Of a stretch of 64,000 bases of DNA, positions 55,101 to 63,595 are shown piece by piece. Position 1 is the first letter of the stretch. Every line of letters begins with the position of its first letter. The notes below the pieces were generated by a model. The model made no database searches and was not told where the DNA came from. It was given only the letters and a program-made list of their open reading frames with translations. The translations under genes were made by a program, and so were the position numbers. This stretch comes from Actinoplanes oblitus (GTDB lineage Bacteria > Actinomycetota > Actinomycetes > Mycobacteriales > Micromonosporaceae): contig NZ_CP126980.1 in assembly GCF_030252345.1 (NCBI RefSeq), positions 8,627,501 to 8,691,500 of the forward strand. Reading direction: 5' to 3'.

Positions 55101-57111
55101 CCACCTGCGGGCGCACCTCGGCCAGCTCGCGGTGCACCTTCGGCGGGCGCAGGCCGAAGTCGTACAGATAGATCAGTCCGTCGTCGCGCCGGATCTCGTA
55201 CGGCCGCTCGTCGCTGACCTGCACGCCGAGCGAGTGCAGCACCGGCAGCACGGCGGAGAGCATCATCGGCTCGCCGAACCGGTACACCTTGAAGCGGATG
55301 TCGTGCTCGTCCGGCTGTGGCGCGCCGTCCGGGCCGAGCTTGCGCCGCCGGTACAGGTGCATCTCCAGCTGGCCGGGCTCCTCGAGCAGCTCCAGCTTGG
55401 CCAGGTCCTGCATGCCCTCGTACGGCGTGTGCCCGTTCTTGTAGCTCTCCGGGTACGCGTGGGCGTACCGCCCGAACAGCTCCTTGGCCGGCTCGTCGCC
55501 CAGCTTGCGCTCCAGGACCAGGGAGAAGTCGTCGTCCCACATCCGGGTGGCGTCGGCCAGCTGCTCGGCCAGCGTGTTCGGGTCCAGCTGACCGGGCGGG
55601 TCGGCCGGGTCGGTACGCACGATGAAGTGCACCCGGGCCAGCATCCGCTCGGTCACCCGGGTGGTGTAGTCCACCCCGACGCCGTTCAGCTCGCGCAGCA
55701 GGATCTCCTGCATGCGCAGCCGGTTGCCGGTGGTGAACCGGTCCCGGGGCAGGTAGATCAGGCACGAGATGAACCGGCCGTACCCGTCGCGGCGCAGGAA
55801 CAGGCGCAGCTGCCGGCGGCCGGCCATCCGCAGCACGCCGATGACCGCCTCGTACAGGTCATCGGTCTTGATCTGGAAGAGCTCGTCGCGGGGGTAGGTC
55901 TCCAGGATCTGCAGCAGGTCCTTGCCGGAGTGGCCGCGCGGCGACAGGCCGGAGCGGTCCATCACCTCGGTCACCTTGCGCTTGACCACCGGAAGTTCCC
56001 GGACGCTGGTGCGGTAGGCCGAGCTGGAGAACAGGCCCAGGAAGCGCCGCTCGCCGACCACGTCGCCGTTGCTGTCGAAGACCTTGACGCTGATGTAGTC
56101 GAGGTAGGCGGAGCGGTGCACGGTGGCCCGCGAGTTCGCCTTGGTGATCACCAGGAGGCGCTTCTCCATGGCCCGCTCGTACGCCTCGGGCGCCATGGTG
56201 TCCAGCCGGCGCGGCCGGCTGTCGCCGCGCAGGATGCCCAGGCCGGTGCCGTGCACCGCGCTCAGGACCCCGTCGTCCAGCCGGTACTCGCGGTAGCCCA
56301 GGAAGGTGAAGTGGTCGTGCGCGAGCCACTTGAGCAGCTCGATCGAGTCGGTGACGTCCTTCTCCGGGACCGGCAACCGCCGGTCCGACCCGCGGGCGGC
56401 GGCCAGCTCGTCCGCGATGACCAGGGCCCGCTGCCGCATCCGCGGCCAGTCCTCGACCGCCTCGCGCACGTCGGTGAGCACCCGGCGCACCTCGTTCAGC
56501 AGCTGGTCGCGGGCGTCGGCGCGGCGGACCGGGTCGATCTCGATCCGGATCCAGCTCTCCACCAGGTCGCCCTCGATGGCGTCGTCCGGCTCGACGTCCG
56601 CCTCCAGCTCGCTGAGCGCGCCCAGCGGCTCCCGGCGCACCACGATCAGCGGGTGCACCATCAGGTAGACCTGGAGGTTGTGGGCGGTGAGCAGGGCGAT
56701 CACCGAGTCGACAAGGAACGGCATGTCGTCGGTGACGATCCGCAGCACGGTGTGCGCCTGCGGGCCACGCGGCTCGGTGAGGGCCAGCTTCAGCTCGCCG
56801 GGCAACCTGTTCCGGGCCAGCTCGCGGTGCTCGACCGCGGCCGTGAACATCTCCTCCGGGGTGTACCCGACCAGCTCCTCGTCGGGGGCGAACCGCCAGA
56901 AGCGGTCGACCAGCGACGCGGTGGTGTGGTCCTCGCCGGCTCGCTCCACCGCCTGAGCGACCAGGCGCTCGGCGTTCGGAAGCGGCTCGTCGAGCTCGCC
57001 GGATTCGGTGGACGCACCGAGCCGCCCGGTGAGGGCCAGCCCGGGTCCGGAACCCGGTGAGTCGGGCACGGTCTGATCAGAATCGGTCGCTGCCTCGTCG
57101 GCGACAGGCAT
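52168..57111 (-). CDS. gdh: large NAD-specific glutamate dehydrogenase (180-kDa class)
   Basis: The 1,647-residue protein matches the 180-kDa class of NAD-GDH in length and order: long N-terminal ACT-like and helical regulatory region, catalytic core in the second half, and long C-terminal tail. The core holds GAKGGFVLKQKPGDRDEAVE (near 880, catalytic Lys region), VVGVGDMSGDVFGNGMLLS (NAD-binding/substrate loop) and RVNGTDLRVKVVGEGGNLGL. It converts glutamate to 2-oxoglutarate and ammonium for nitrogen and carbon use. The gene is single and faces the PBP gene across a 211-bp divergent region. Confidence 0.96.
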   Translation of the reverse strand: MPVADEAATDSDQTVPDSPGSGPGLALTGRLGASTESGELDEPLPNAERLVAQAVERAGEDHTTASLVDRFWRFAPDEELVGYTPEEMFTAAVEHRELARNRLPGELKLALTEPRGPQAHTVLRIVTDDMPFLVDSVIALLTAHNLQVYLMVHPLIVVRREPLGALSELEADVEPDDAIEGDLVESWIRIEIDPVRRADARDQLLNEVRRVLTDVREAVEDWPRMRQRALVIADELAAARGSDRRLPVPEKDVTDSIELLKWLAHDHFTFLGYREYRLDDGVLSAVHGTGLGILRGDSRPRRLDTMAPEAYERAMEKRLLVITKANSRATVHRSAYLDYISVKVFDSNGDVVGERRFLGLFSSSAYRTSVRELPVVKRKVTEVMDRSGLSPRGHSGKDLLQILETYPRDELFQIKTDDLYEAVIGVLRMAGRRQLRLFLRRDGYGRFISCLIYLPRDRFTTGNRLRMQEILLRELNGVGVDYTTRVTERMLARVHFIVRTDPADPPGQLDPNTLAEQLADATRMWDDDFSLVLERKLGDEPAKELFGRYAHAYPESYKNGHTPYEGMQDLAKLELLEEPGQLEMHLYRRRKLGPDGAPQPDEHDIRFKVYRFGEPMMLSAVLPVLHSLGVQVSDERPYEIRRDDGLIYLYDFGLRPPKVHRELAEVRPQVENAFASTWRGEAEVDGFNELVLRAGLTWRQVVVLRAYAKYLRQAGNVFSQRYVESTFIAYPEIARLLLELFEARFSPALQIGETERARRAGEVAGRITELLDQVDSLDQDRILRSYLTLIEATLRTSFYQRGADGRPKSYVAFKLNPEAIPDLPQPRPKYEIYVYSPRFEGVHLRFGAVARGGLRWSDRREDFRTEVLGLVKAQMVKNSVIVPVGAKGGFVLKQKPGDRDEAVECYKRFVTALMDVTDNILSGKIVPPKDVVRHDGDDPYLVVAADKGTATFSDIANEISVGKEFWLGDAFASGGSAGYDHKKMGITARGAWESVKKHFRDLGKDTQTEDFTVVGVGDMSGDVFGNGMLLSEHIKLVAAFDHRHIFLDPDPDPTVSYAERRRLFDLPRSSWADYDTKLISEGGGVYPRGAKSIPISPQVRTVLDLPASVTAVSPGELMRAILKAPVDLLFNGGIGTYVKAASESHADVGDKGNDAIRVNGTDLRVKVVGEGGNLGLTQRGRIEFARAGGRVFTDFIDNSAGVDCSDHEVNIKILLGGAVTDGELGLPERDELLAAMTDEVGALVLRDNYEQAMALGNARAQAHSLLPVHRRMLTTLEQRGELNRELEALPTDKELALRYENGEGLSAPEFAVLLAYVKISLEREVLADELVDEAWTNQVLHRYFPTPLRERYAARMAGHRLRREIISTALVNEVVNRGGTSFVFRAMEESGASAADVIRAFVVVRDVYGLAEIWKAAEALDNKVPTSAQTLALLETRRLLDRAVRWLVSTRRSPIDVVGEIAKLRPGVATLLPQLPQVLVGAERRSFEERVAMLAGKGVPDDLADAVSRVFYGFGLLDILETAAAIDRDVTEVAQVYFVLSERFGVDALLSHISRLPRGDRWQTLARMALRYDLYAALAALTAEVLQSTPESAAPEDRVSQWEQVNAASIARASNAMGDVDESPADLAALSVLLRQIRTLVKTSSAA

Positions 57112-57191
57112 GGTCCGGCGCTCCCCTCACCCACGACACTGTGGGTTCGAACGTGTCGGGCACAGCCTAGAACGCCCGGGCGCGGCAGCTT

Positions 57192-57206
57192 CACACCCAG
57201 GGTGTG
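57192..57206. promoter_or_regulatory. 15-bp palindrome between gdh and PBP genes
   Basis: CACACCC-A-GGGTGTG is a perfect inverted repeat around one base, 81 bases upstream of gdh and 117 bases upstream of the PBP gene. It is a good candidate operator for a dimeric regulator of either gene. Confidence 0.45.
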
Positions 57207-57322
57207 CCAGCCCGACTGGTGGGCTGATATGCGAGCTTTCGACCGGTGCGGGGCGGCGGAACTGGCTCCCGGCGACTACCGTGCGATCAGCCCAGCAAGA
57301 CGTACCCACAGGGGGAAACCTC

Positions 57323-59227
57323 ATGCGCCGCGCCACCGTCGGATTGACCACGCTGCTCCTGCTGTCCACAGCGGGGCTGGCCGGGTGCTCCGAGGACGAG
57401 CCGCAGGACACCGTCGTCGACTTCCTCAACGGGTGGAAGAGCGGCGATCTCAGCAAGGTGGGCTTCGTCACGGCCGCCGGCGGCAAGATCGCCGCGGCCG
57501 ACGTGCTGACCGGCATCCAGGGCTTCTACGGCGACCTCAAGGACCAGCCGCTCACCGTCTCGGTGGCCGGCGACCCCAAGGTGGCCGGCGACATCGCCAC
57601 CACCCCGATCGACGTGCGCTGGACCCTGCCCGGCAACGTGGTGTGGGACTACAAGTCCAGCGTCCGGATGACCAAGCAGAGCGGCGACGGCTGGCAGGTG
57701 ATCTGGGAGCCGGCCGTGCTGAGCCCCGAGCTGGAGGAGGGCGAGAAGTTCCGGCTGCGCCGGGTGCCCGCCCAGCGCGGCACGATCCTGGACGCGAGCG
57801 GCAAGGCGCTGGTCGGCCCGCAGAAGGTGGTGATCATCGGGGTCAGCCCGGAGAAGATCAAGGATCTGCCGTCGCTGTCCAAGTCGCTGATCGCCGCGTT
57901 CAAGCGGGTCGGCGTCGACGTCGACCTCAAGGACCTCAAGGACCGGGTCACCAAGGCCGATCCGGGCGCCTTCCTCGATCTGGTCATCCTGCGCCGGGCC
58001 GACTACGACAAGATCAGATCTACGGTACGCCCGTTGCCCGGCACCGTGTTCCGCGAGGAGACGCGTCAGCTCGGCCCGACGCGCGCGTTCGCCCGGGCGC
58101 TGCTCGGCACCGCCGACGCGGCCACCAAGGAGGACCTCGAGAAGCGCCCCGAGGAGCTGGTCGCCGGCGACGTCGTCGGGCACGGCGGGCTCCAGGAGAA
58201 GTACGACCAGCGGCTGCGTGGCGCTCCCGGACTGTCGGTGGTGGTCTCCGCCGAGGCCGCCGACGAGTCGACCGAGGAGAAGCCGATCTTCACGTCCAAG
58301 CCGGTGGACGGCAAGGACCTCAAGATCACCATCGACACCGCCACCCAGAACGCCGCCGACCGGGCGCTCGCCAAGGAGAAACGGCCCAGCTCGATGGTGG
58401 CGCTGCGGATCAGCGACGGCGCGGTGCTCGCGGTGGCGAACGGGCCGGAGGCGGGCGGGGTGAACACCGCGCTGACCGGCCAGGTGCCGCCCGGCTCGAC
58501 ATACAAGATGGTGTCGGCGTACGGGTTGCTGTCGTCCGGGAAGGTCGCCGCGGACACCGTGGTGGAGTGCCCGAAGACCCGGGCGGTCGAGGGGCGTACC
58601 TTCAAGAACTCGCACGACGAGGCACTCGGCAAGGTCCCGTTCCACGTCGACTTCGCCAAATCCTGCAACACCGCCTTCGTCGGCCTGGCGCCGCAGCTGG
58701 GCGCGGACGGCCTCGGGCAGGCGTCCCGCACGCTGGGCATCGGCGGCGACTGGAACATCGGGGTCGACGCGTTCACCGGGAAGGTCTCCGACGGCGCGAG
58801 CCCGGCCGAGCTGGCCGCCGCCACCTTCGGCCAGGGCAGCACCGCGGTCAGCCCGATCTCGATGGCGGTCGCCACCGCCGCCGTGGCCAAGGGCGGCCTC
58901 CAGCCGCCCAAGCTGGTGCTCGACCCGGCCCCGGCCACCGCCGGCAGCACCGGCACGCTGGACGCGAAGGCGGTGGCGGCGCTGCGGTCGATGATGCGCG
59001 AGGTGGTCACCGGCGGCACCGGCACCGCGCTGAAGGGCGTCCCGGGCGGCGCGGTTTACGGCAAGACCGGCACCGCCGAGTTCGCCGACGACTCGGACGA
59101 GACGCACTCCTGGTTCATCGGGTACCAGGGCGACGTGGCCTTCGCGGTGATGGTGCAGAAGGGCGGGGCCGGCTCCGAGGCGGCCGTCCCGATCGTCAAG
59201 AACTTCCTCACCACCCTGGCGGGGTAG
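57323..59227 (+). CDS. penicillin-binding transpeptidase lipoprotein (PBP2a/MecA_N type)
   Basis: The gene encodes 634 residues from ATG 57323 with GGGGGA 7 bases upstream. The signal peptide ends in the lipobox LAGC (Cys22), so this class B PBP is a lipoprotein rather than the usual single-pass membrane protein. The order is NTF2-like MecA_N domain (about 28-135), PBP dimerisation domain, and transpeptidase domain with STYK (Ser392, Lys395), SCN (447-449) and KTG (581-583). It crosslinks peptidoglycan outside the membrane. MecA_N is found in low-affinity PBPs, but resistance cannot be claimed from sequence. Confidence 0.94.
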   Translation: MRRATVGLTTLLLLSTAGLAGCSEDEPQDTVVDFLNGWKSGDLSKVGFVTAAGGKIAAADVLTGIQGFYGDLKDQPLTVSVAGDPKVAGDIATTPIDVRWTLPGNVVWDYKSSVRMTKQSGDGWQVIWEPAVLSPELEEGEKFRLRRVPAQRGTILDASGKALVGPQKVVIIGVSPEKIKDLPSLSKSLIAAFKRVGVDVDLKDLKDRVTKADPGAFLDLVILRRADYDKIRSTVRPLPGTVFREETRQLGPTRAFARALLGTADAATKEDLEKRPEELVAGDVVGHGGLQEKYDQRLRGAPGLSVVVSAEAADESTEEKPIFTSKPVDGKDLKITIDTATQNAADRALAKEKRPSSMVALRISDGAVLAVANGPEAGGVNTALTGQVPPGSTYKMVSAYGLLSSGKVAADTVVECPKTRAVEGRTFKNSHDEALGKVPFHVDFAKSCNTAFVGLAPQLGADGLGQASRTLGIGGDWNIGVDAFTGKVSDGASPAELAAATFGQGSTAVSPISMAVATAAVAKGGLQPPKLVLDPAPATAGSTGTLDAKAVAALRSMMREVVTGGTGTALKGVPGGAVYGKTGTAEFADDSDETHSWFIGYQGDVAFAVMVQKGGAGSEAAVPIVKNFLTTLAG

Positions 59228-59228
59228 G

Positions 59229-60683
59229 TCAGGCGACGCCCATCGGGCCCGCCGGCCCGAGACCCGGGGGGTACGACGTGAGCGCCCCGGCGGCCGGCGG
59301 ATCGGCCGGCGGCCGGGGACGCAGCATCCCGGGCCGGGTGGCCGGCAACGGCTCCGAGTCGAGCAGCGGCGCGGAGCCCAGCGGGCGGGTGAAGAGCCGC
59401 ACTCCGGGGTCCGCCTCCTCCGGCTCGTGCTCCGGTTCGGCCTGCTCCGGCTCGGCTTCCTCCAGCTCAGCGTCCTTCAGCTCGGCTTCCTCCAGCCCCG
59501 CGCGCTCCAGCCCGGCTTCCTCCACCCCGGCGTGCTCCGGCTCGGCATGCTCCAGCCCGGCGTGTTCCGGCTCGGCGTGCTCCAGCCCGGCGTGTTCCGG
59601 GACCGATTCGGGGACGAGCTCTTCGAGGACGGGTTCCTCGACGTCAGGGGCGAGGGCCGGCTCCTCGGCGACCGGCTCGGGCGCCGTGACATCGGGCGAA
59701 ATCGGCACGGAACCGGCATCCGGCTGGTTGGCCAGATCCCGGCGAGCCGCGATCAGATCCGGTCGCGGCGTCACCGTCCGCACCGGCGCCAGCCCGCTCA
59801 CCAGCGCCGACGTTATCTCCCCGGCGTAGCGACCGTCCGGATCGTAGTCCGGGTCGAAGACGGTGATCTCCACCCCGAGGCAGTGCGGCGACTCCACCAG
59901 CCCGGTGAGCAGCAGCTCCAGCTCCGGGAAGGCGATGCCACCGGGATCCGGCGCGTCCACCGCCGGCATCACCGCGGGATCGAGCACGTCGACGTCCACA
60001 TGCACCCAGTAGCCGGCGCAGTCCACCAGTTGATCGCGGGCCCACTGCGCGCTGCGCGCCGCCCCCTCGACCCGCAGCATCGGCACCGGGCGGGTCACGA
60101 TCCCGGCGGCCTGCAGGTCCAGCCGGTACTCGTCCTGGGCCCGGATGCCGAGCACCACCACGTCGACGTCCCGGAAGTAGGGCCGGCGGCTCTCGATCGC
60201 CGCCAGGTCGGCCTGCCCGCGACCGGTGACCAGGGCCAGGTCCTCCCCCGCGGCGGCGCCCACATAGGACGCGTTGCCGGGGTGCCGGAAGTCCGAGTGA
60301 CCGTCCACGAAGACCAGGCCGATGCGCCCGCCGACCGCCTCGCCGAGCCGGTGCATGGCCAGCCCGGAGCCGATCAGGATCGAGCAGTCCCCGCCGAGGA
60401 TCACCGGGAACTCGCCGCCGTCGATGATCGCGCCGATCCGGTCGGCGAGTGCCCGCGAGTACGCCGCGATCTCCGGGGCGTGCGCGACCCCGTCGCCGGG
60501 GCGCCAGTCGCCGGGGTCGTAGCGCGGCGGGGTCAGGCAGCCGGCGTCCCGGGCGCCGAGCCGGGGCAGCAGGCCGTGGTCGCGGAGGGCGCCGGGCGCC
60601 TTGGCACAGCCCGGCACCGACGTCGCGGTCGGCGGGCGCAGGCCGAGATTGGACGGCGCGTCCAGAACGGCGATGCGTCGCAC
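59229..60683 (-). CDS. arginase/ureohydrolase-fold protein with Cys ligand and pentapeptide-repeat tail
   Basis: The 484-residue protein starts at GTG 60683 with GGAGGG upstream. Residues 1-315 form the arginase/deacetylase fold. Metal ligands are in VDGHSDF (D127, H129, D131), HVDVDVLDP (D230, D232) and E272. The GGDHS motif reads GGDCS: Cys100 replaces the His that binds Mn-A in arginase. I recall GGDCS in some actinobacterial members. A roughly 170-residue acidic tail follows, holding eleven tandem pentapeptides (EHAGL, EHAEP and variants), then a Pro-rich end. Hydrolysis of arginine, agmatine or a related guanidino compound is likely but unproven. It follows the CnoX-like gene by 33 bases. 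Confidence 0.85.
   Translation of the reverse strand: MRRIAVLDAPSNLGLRPPTATSVPGCAKAPGALRDHGLLPRLGARDAGCLTPPRYDPGDWRPGDGVAHAPEIAAYSRALADRIGAIIDGGEFPVILGGDCSILIGSGLAMHRLGEAVGGRIGLVFVDGHSDFRHPGNASYVGAAAGEDLALVTGRGQADLAAIESRRPYFRDVDVVVLGIRAQDEYRLDLQAAGIVTRPVPMLRVEGAARSAQWARDQLVDCAGYWVHVDVDVLDPAVMPAVDAPDPGGIAFPELELLLTGLVESPHCLGVEITVFDPDYDPDGRYAGEITSALVSGLAPVRTVTPRPDLIAARRDLANQPDAGSVPISPDVTAPEPVAEEPALAPDVEEPVLEELVPESVPEHAGLEHAEPEHAGLEHAEPEHAGVEEAGLERAGLEEAELKDAELEEAEPEQAEPEHEPEEADPGVRLFTRPLGSAPLLDSEPLPATRPGMLRPRPPADPPAAGALTSYPPGLGPAGPMGVA
59436..59600 (-). repeat. 15-bp in-frame tandem repeat, eleven copies
   Basis: Eleven consecutive 15-bp units (for example CTCGGCGTGCTCCAG on the plus strand) encode the pentapeptide tail of the arginase-fold protein. 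The array keeps the reading frame throughout. Units vary mainly between EHAGL- and EHAEP-type codons. Confidence 0.9.
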
Positions 60684-60716
60684 GACGCCCTCCCGCTTCC
60701 TCGAGAACTGTGGGGT

Positions 60717-61655
60717 CTAGAAGAGTGCGCTGGCCAGGGCGCGGCGCGCGCCCGCCACCGCCGGGTCGTCCGGCCCGGCCACGGCGAACAGCGACAGCAG
60801 GTGCTTGCGCACCACGTCCCGCTCGTCGCCGGTGGTCCGCTTGATCAGGGCGACCAGTCGCGCGTACGCCTCCTCGGCCTGCCCGCTGAGCACCTCGACG
60901 TCGGCGGCCAGCCGCTGCGCCTCCAGATCGTCCGGGTCGGCCGCGGCCCGGGCCAGGATGGACGCCGGGTCCTGCCCGTTGATCCGCCGGTACAGCTCGA
61001 CCTGCGCCAGCCCCGCCTCGGCGGCCGCGTCGGCCGGCGACTCGGCCAGGATCTTCTTGTACGCCGCCTCGGCCGCGTCCAGGTCGCCGACCATCAGCGC
61101 GTCGTCGGCCGCGTCCAGTCGCGGGTCCTCCGCCGCGGCCGCACCGGAGTCGACGCCGGCGGCCTTGAGCACCGCGTCGATGTACTGCTTGATCTGGGAC
61201 TCGGGCAGCACGCCGGTGAAGCCCTCGACCGGCTGCCCGCCGATCACCGCGAGCACCATCGGGATGCCCTGCACCCGGAACGCCTGGGCGAGCCGCGGGT
61301 TGGCGTCCACATCGACCTTGCCGAGCACCCAGGCGCCCTGGCCCTCGGCGGCGAGTTTCTCCAGCACCGGGGAGAGCTGCTTGCACGGCCCGCACCAGTC
61401 GGCCCAGAAGTCGAGGATCACCGGGGTGGTGAGCGACCGCTCCAGCACGGCGCTCTGGAAATTGCTCTCGGTGACGTCGATGATCGTCTCCGGCGCCAGG
61501 CCCGGCAGGGTGCCGGGCGCCGCGCCGGACGGGGCGCTGTCGGAGGCGGTGGGACGGCTCGGCGCGGCCGGCTTGGCCGGCGCCGGGGAACGCAGCGCGC
61601 TGAGATCGACCGCGCCGCGGGTGAAGATCGACGGAGTGGTCCGTGGGTCGCTCAT
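60717..61655 (-). CDS. CnoX/YbbN-like thioredoxin with TPR-type C-terminus
   Basis: The 312-residue protein has an Ala/Pro-rich N-terminal extension (1-50), a thioredoxin fold with the active site WCGPC (87-91) and cis-Pro segment [10 protein letters not shown]-terminal helical domain follows (about 165-310) with TPR-like repeats ([20 protein letters not shown]). This matches the CnoX/YbbN chaperedoxin family, although E. coli CnoX lacks an active CGPC. It probably protects client proteins during oxidative or heat stress and reduces disulfides in the cytoplasm. There is no signal peptide. Confidence 0.92.
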   Translation of the reverse strand: MSDPRTTPSIFTRGAVDLSALRSPAPAKPAAPSRPTASDSAPSGAAPGTLPGLAPETIIDVTESNFQSAVLERSLTTPVILDFWADWCGPCKQLSPVLEKLAAEGQGAWVLGKVDVDANPRLAQAFRVQGIPMVLAVIGGQPVEGFTGVLPESQIKQYIDAVLKAAGVDSGAAAAEDPRLDAADDALMVGDLDAAEAAYKKILAESPADAAAEAGLAQVELYRRINGQDPASILARAAADPDDLEAQRLAADVEVLSGQAEEAYARLVALIKRTTGDERDVVRKHLLSLFAVAGPDDPAVAGARRALASALF

Positions 61656-61751
61656 GGTTACCTAGTCTCGCACGCTGTCCGGCCTGTTCGCGCCGCCGCC
61701 GGGCGGCCGATATCGGACGTCACAGGGCGACCCCCGGACCCTCCACGACGG

Positions 61752-63425
61752 TCAGAACCGGGCCGGCTCCCGATACACGCCCCACTCGCCCCGCAGGGCG
61801 TCACAGATCTCGCCCAGCGTCGCCTCGGCGCGTGCCGCCTCCAGCATCGCGGGGATCATGTTGTCCGAGGTCCGGGCCACCGCGACGAGATCCTCCAGGG
61901 CGCTCTTCACCCGGCCCGCGTCGCGCTGCTCCCGGCGCGCGGCCAGCACCCGCCGCTGCTCCACCTCGACCTCGTGCGAGACGCGGAGGATCTCCAGCTC
62001 CTTGGCGACCGTGCCGGTGTGCGCGTTGACACCGACGATCCGCTTCTCGTTCTTCTCCAGGGCCTGCTGGTACGCGAACGCGGCCTCGGCGATGTGCGCG
62101 GTGAACCAGCCGTCCTCGATGCCGCGCAGGATGCCCGCCGTGATGCTGCCGTCGTGGCCCAGCCCGCGGATCCGCTCGAAGATCTCCTCGGCCTCCGCCT
62201 CGATCCGGTCGGTGAGCGCCTCCAGGTACCACGAGCCGCCGAGCGGGTCGGCCACGTTGACCACCCCGGTCTCCTCCATCAGCACCTGCTGGGTGCGCAG
62301 GGCGATCTCGGCGGACTCGTCGGTGGGCAGCGCGAGCGTCTCGTCCAGGGCGTTGGTGTGCAGCGAGTTGGTGCCGCCGAGGACCGCGGCGAGCGCCTCG
62401 ACAGCGGTGCGCACCACGTTGTTCACCGGCTGCTGGGCGGTCAGCGAGACACCGGCGGTCTGCGTGTGGAACTTGAGCCACAACGCCTTCTCGCTGGTCG
62501 CCCCGTAGTCGTCACGCAGGTGCCGGGCCCAGATCCGCCGGGCGGCACGGAACTTGGCGATCTCCTCGAAGAAGTCGATGTGCGAGTCGAAGAAGAAGCT
62601 CAGCCCGGGCGCGAACTGGTTGACGTCGAGCCCCCGGGAGAGACCCAGCTCCACGTAGCCGAAGCCGTCGGCGAGCGTGTACGCCAGCTCCTGCGCGGCG
62701 GTCGCCCCGGCCTCGCGGATGTGGTAGCCGCTGACCGAGAGCGGCTTGTACTTCGGGATCTCCCGCGCGCAGTACTCCATCAGGTCGCCGATCAGGCGCA
62801 GGTGCGGCTCCGGGGCGAACAGCCACTCCTTCTGCGCGATGTACTCCTTGAAGATGTCGGTCTGCAGCGTCCCGTCGAGTTTGCTCAGATCGGCGCCCTG
62901 CCGCTCGGCGGCCACCAGGTACATCACGAAGATCGGGACGGCCGGACCGGAGATGGTCATGCTGGTCGTCACGTCCTGCAGCGGGATGCCGTCGAACAGC
63001 ACGTCCATGTCGGCCGCCGAGTCGATCGCCACCCCGCAGTGGCCGACCTCGCCGAGCGCCTGCGCGTCGTCCGAGTCGCGGCCCATCAGGGTCGGCATGT
63101 CGAAGGCCACGCTGAGCCCGCCGCCGCCGGCGGCCAGGATCATCTTGTACCGCTCGTTGGTCTGCCGGGCGTTGCCGAAGCCGGCGAACTGCCGGATCGT
63201 CCAGGTCCGCCCCCGGTATCCGGTCGGGTAGAGCCCGCGCGTGTACGGAAACTCGCCGGGCCAGCCGATCCGCTCGAAACCGGGATGGGTGGCGCCGGCC
63301 GGCGGGCCGTAGACCGGCTCGACCTGGTTACCGGAGAGCGTGGTGAAGTCGGCGTCCCGCTTGCGGGCGGCGTCGTAGCGGCGCTGCCAGCGCTCGCGTC
63401 CGGCCTCGATGTCGGCTGCGTCCAT
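61752..63425 (-). CDS. icmA: isobutyryl-CoA mutase-type large subunit (methylmalonyl-CoA mutase family)
   Basis: The 557-residue protein is the substrate-binding barrel of a B12-dependent acyl-CoA mutase. It lacks the C-terminal B12 domain, which is a separate small subunit in this group. ATG 63425 was chosen over ATG 63434 because the GGGG site then precedes it and the numbering matches known IcmA. Phe80 (TIRQFAGFG) and Gln198 (EYIAQKEW) replace the Tyr and Arg of methylmalonyl-CoA mutase, as known for isobutyryl-CoA mutase. It should interconvert isobutyryl-CoA and n-butyryl-CoA. No small-subunit or chaperone (MeaB) gene is in the window. Confidence 0.9.
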   Translation of the reverse strand: MDAADIEAGRERWQRRYDAARKRDADFTTLSGNQVEPVYGPPAGATHPGFERIGWPGEFPYTRGLYPTGYRGRTWTIRQFAGFGNARQTNERYKMILAAGGGGLSVAFDMPTLMGRDSDDAQALGEVGHCGVAIDSAADMDVLFDGIPLQDVTTSMTISGPAVPIFVMYLVAAERQGADLSKLDGTLQTDIFKEYIAQKEWLFAPEPHLRLIGDLMEYCAREIPKYKPLSVSGYHIREAGATAAQELAYTLADGFGYVELGLSRGLDVNQFAPGLSFFFDSHIDFFEEIAKFRAARRIWARHLRDDYGATSEKALWLKFHTQTAGVSLTAQQPVNNVVRTAVEALAAVLGGTNSLHTNALDETLALPTDESAEIALRTQQVLMEETGVVNVADPLGGSWYLEALTDRIEAEAEEIFERIRGLGHDGSITAGILRGIEDGWFTAHIAEAAFAYQQALEKNEKRIVGVNAHTGTVAKELEILRVSHEVEVEQRRVLAARREQRDAGRVKSALEDLVAVARTSDNMIPAMLEAARAEATLGEICDALRGEWGVYREPARF

Positions 63426-63557
63426 GCGCCCCATACTAGAGGCAGAACTGAACGATTACTAAGGTCGCGATGGACAACAGGACAAGGGTTTTCCCTACTA
63501 CCGCCAGGTAACCGCAGCGGGAAGAGTCGGCAGCGGAACCCTTTCCATCCCCACCAG

Positions 63558-63586
63558 CCCCGGCAGCGCCCGCCACGCTGCCGGGG
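63558..63586 (-). terminator. hairpin after the FAD monooxygenase gene
   Basis: CCCCGGCAGCG-CCCGCCA-CGCTGCCGGGG is a perfect 11-bp stem with a 7-base loop, 10 bases beyond the monooxygenase stop codon. Confidence 0.7.
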
Positions 63587-63595
63587 TTGCCCGGT

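Noticed and set aside
51853..57060. Very long plus-strand open frame (about 1,735 codons) opposite the glutamate dehydrogenase gene.
   Set aside because: The minus-strand frame is a full-length NAD-glutamate dehydrogenase. The plus-strand product is a compositionally biased Leu/His/Arg/Gly/Val string without domains.
59243..59260. TCGGGCC-CGCC-GGCCCGA hairpin near the ends of the PBP and arginase-fold genes as a terminator.
   Set aside because: It lies inside the last codons of the arginase-fold gene and is short; it could help end PBP transcripts but I do not list it as a separate site.
63426..63595. Cobalamin riboswitch upstream of the B12-dependent mutase gene.
   Set aside because: The leader is about 170 bases and contains only the terminator hairpin of the adjacent monooxygenase gene; no B12-box-like sequence is visible.
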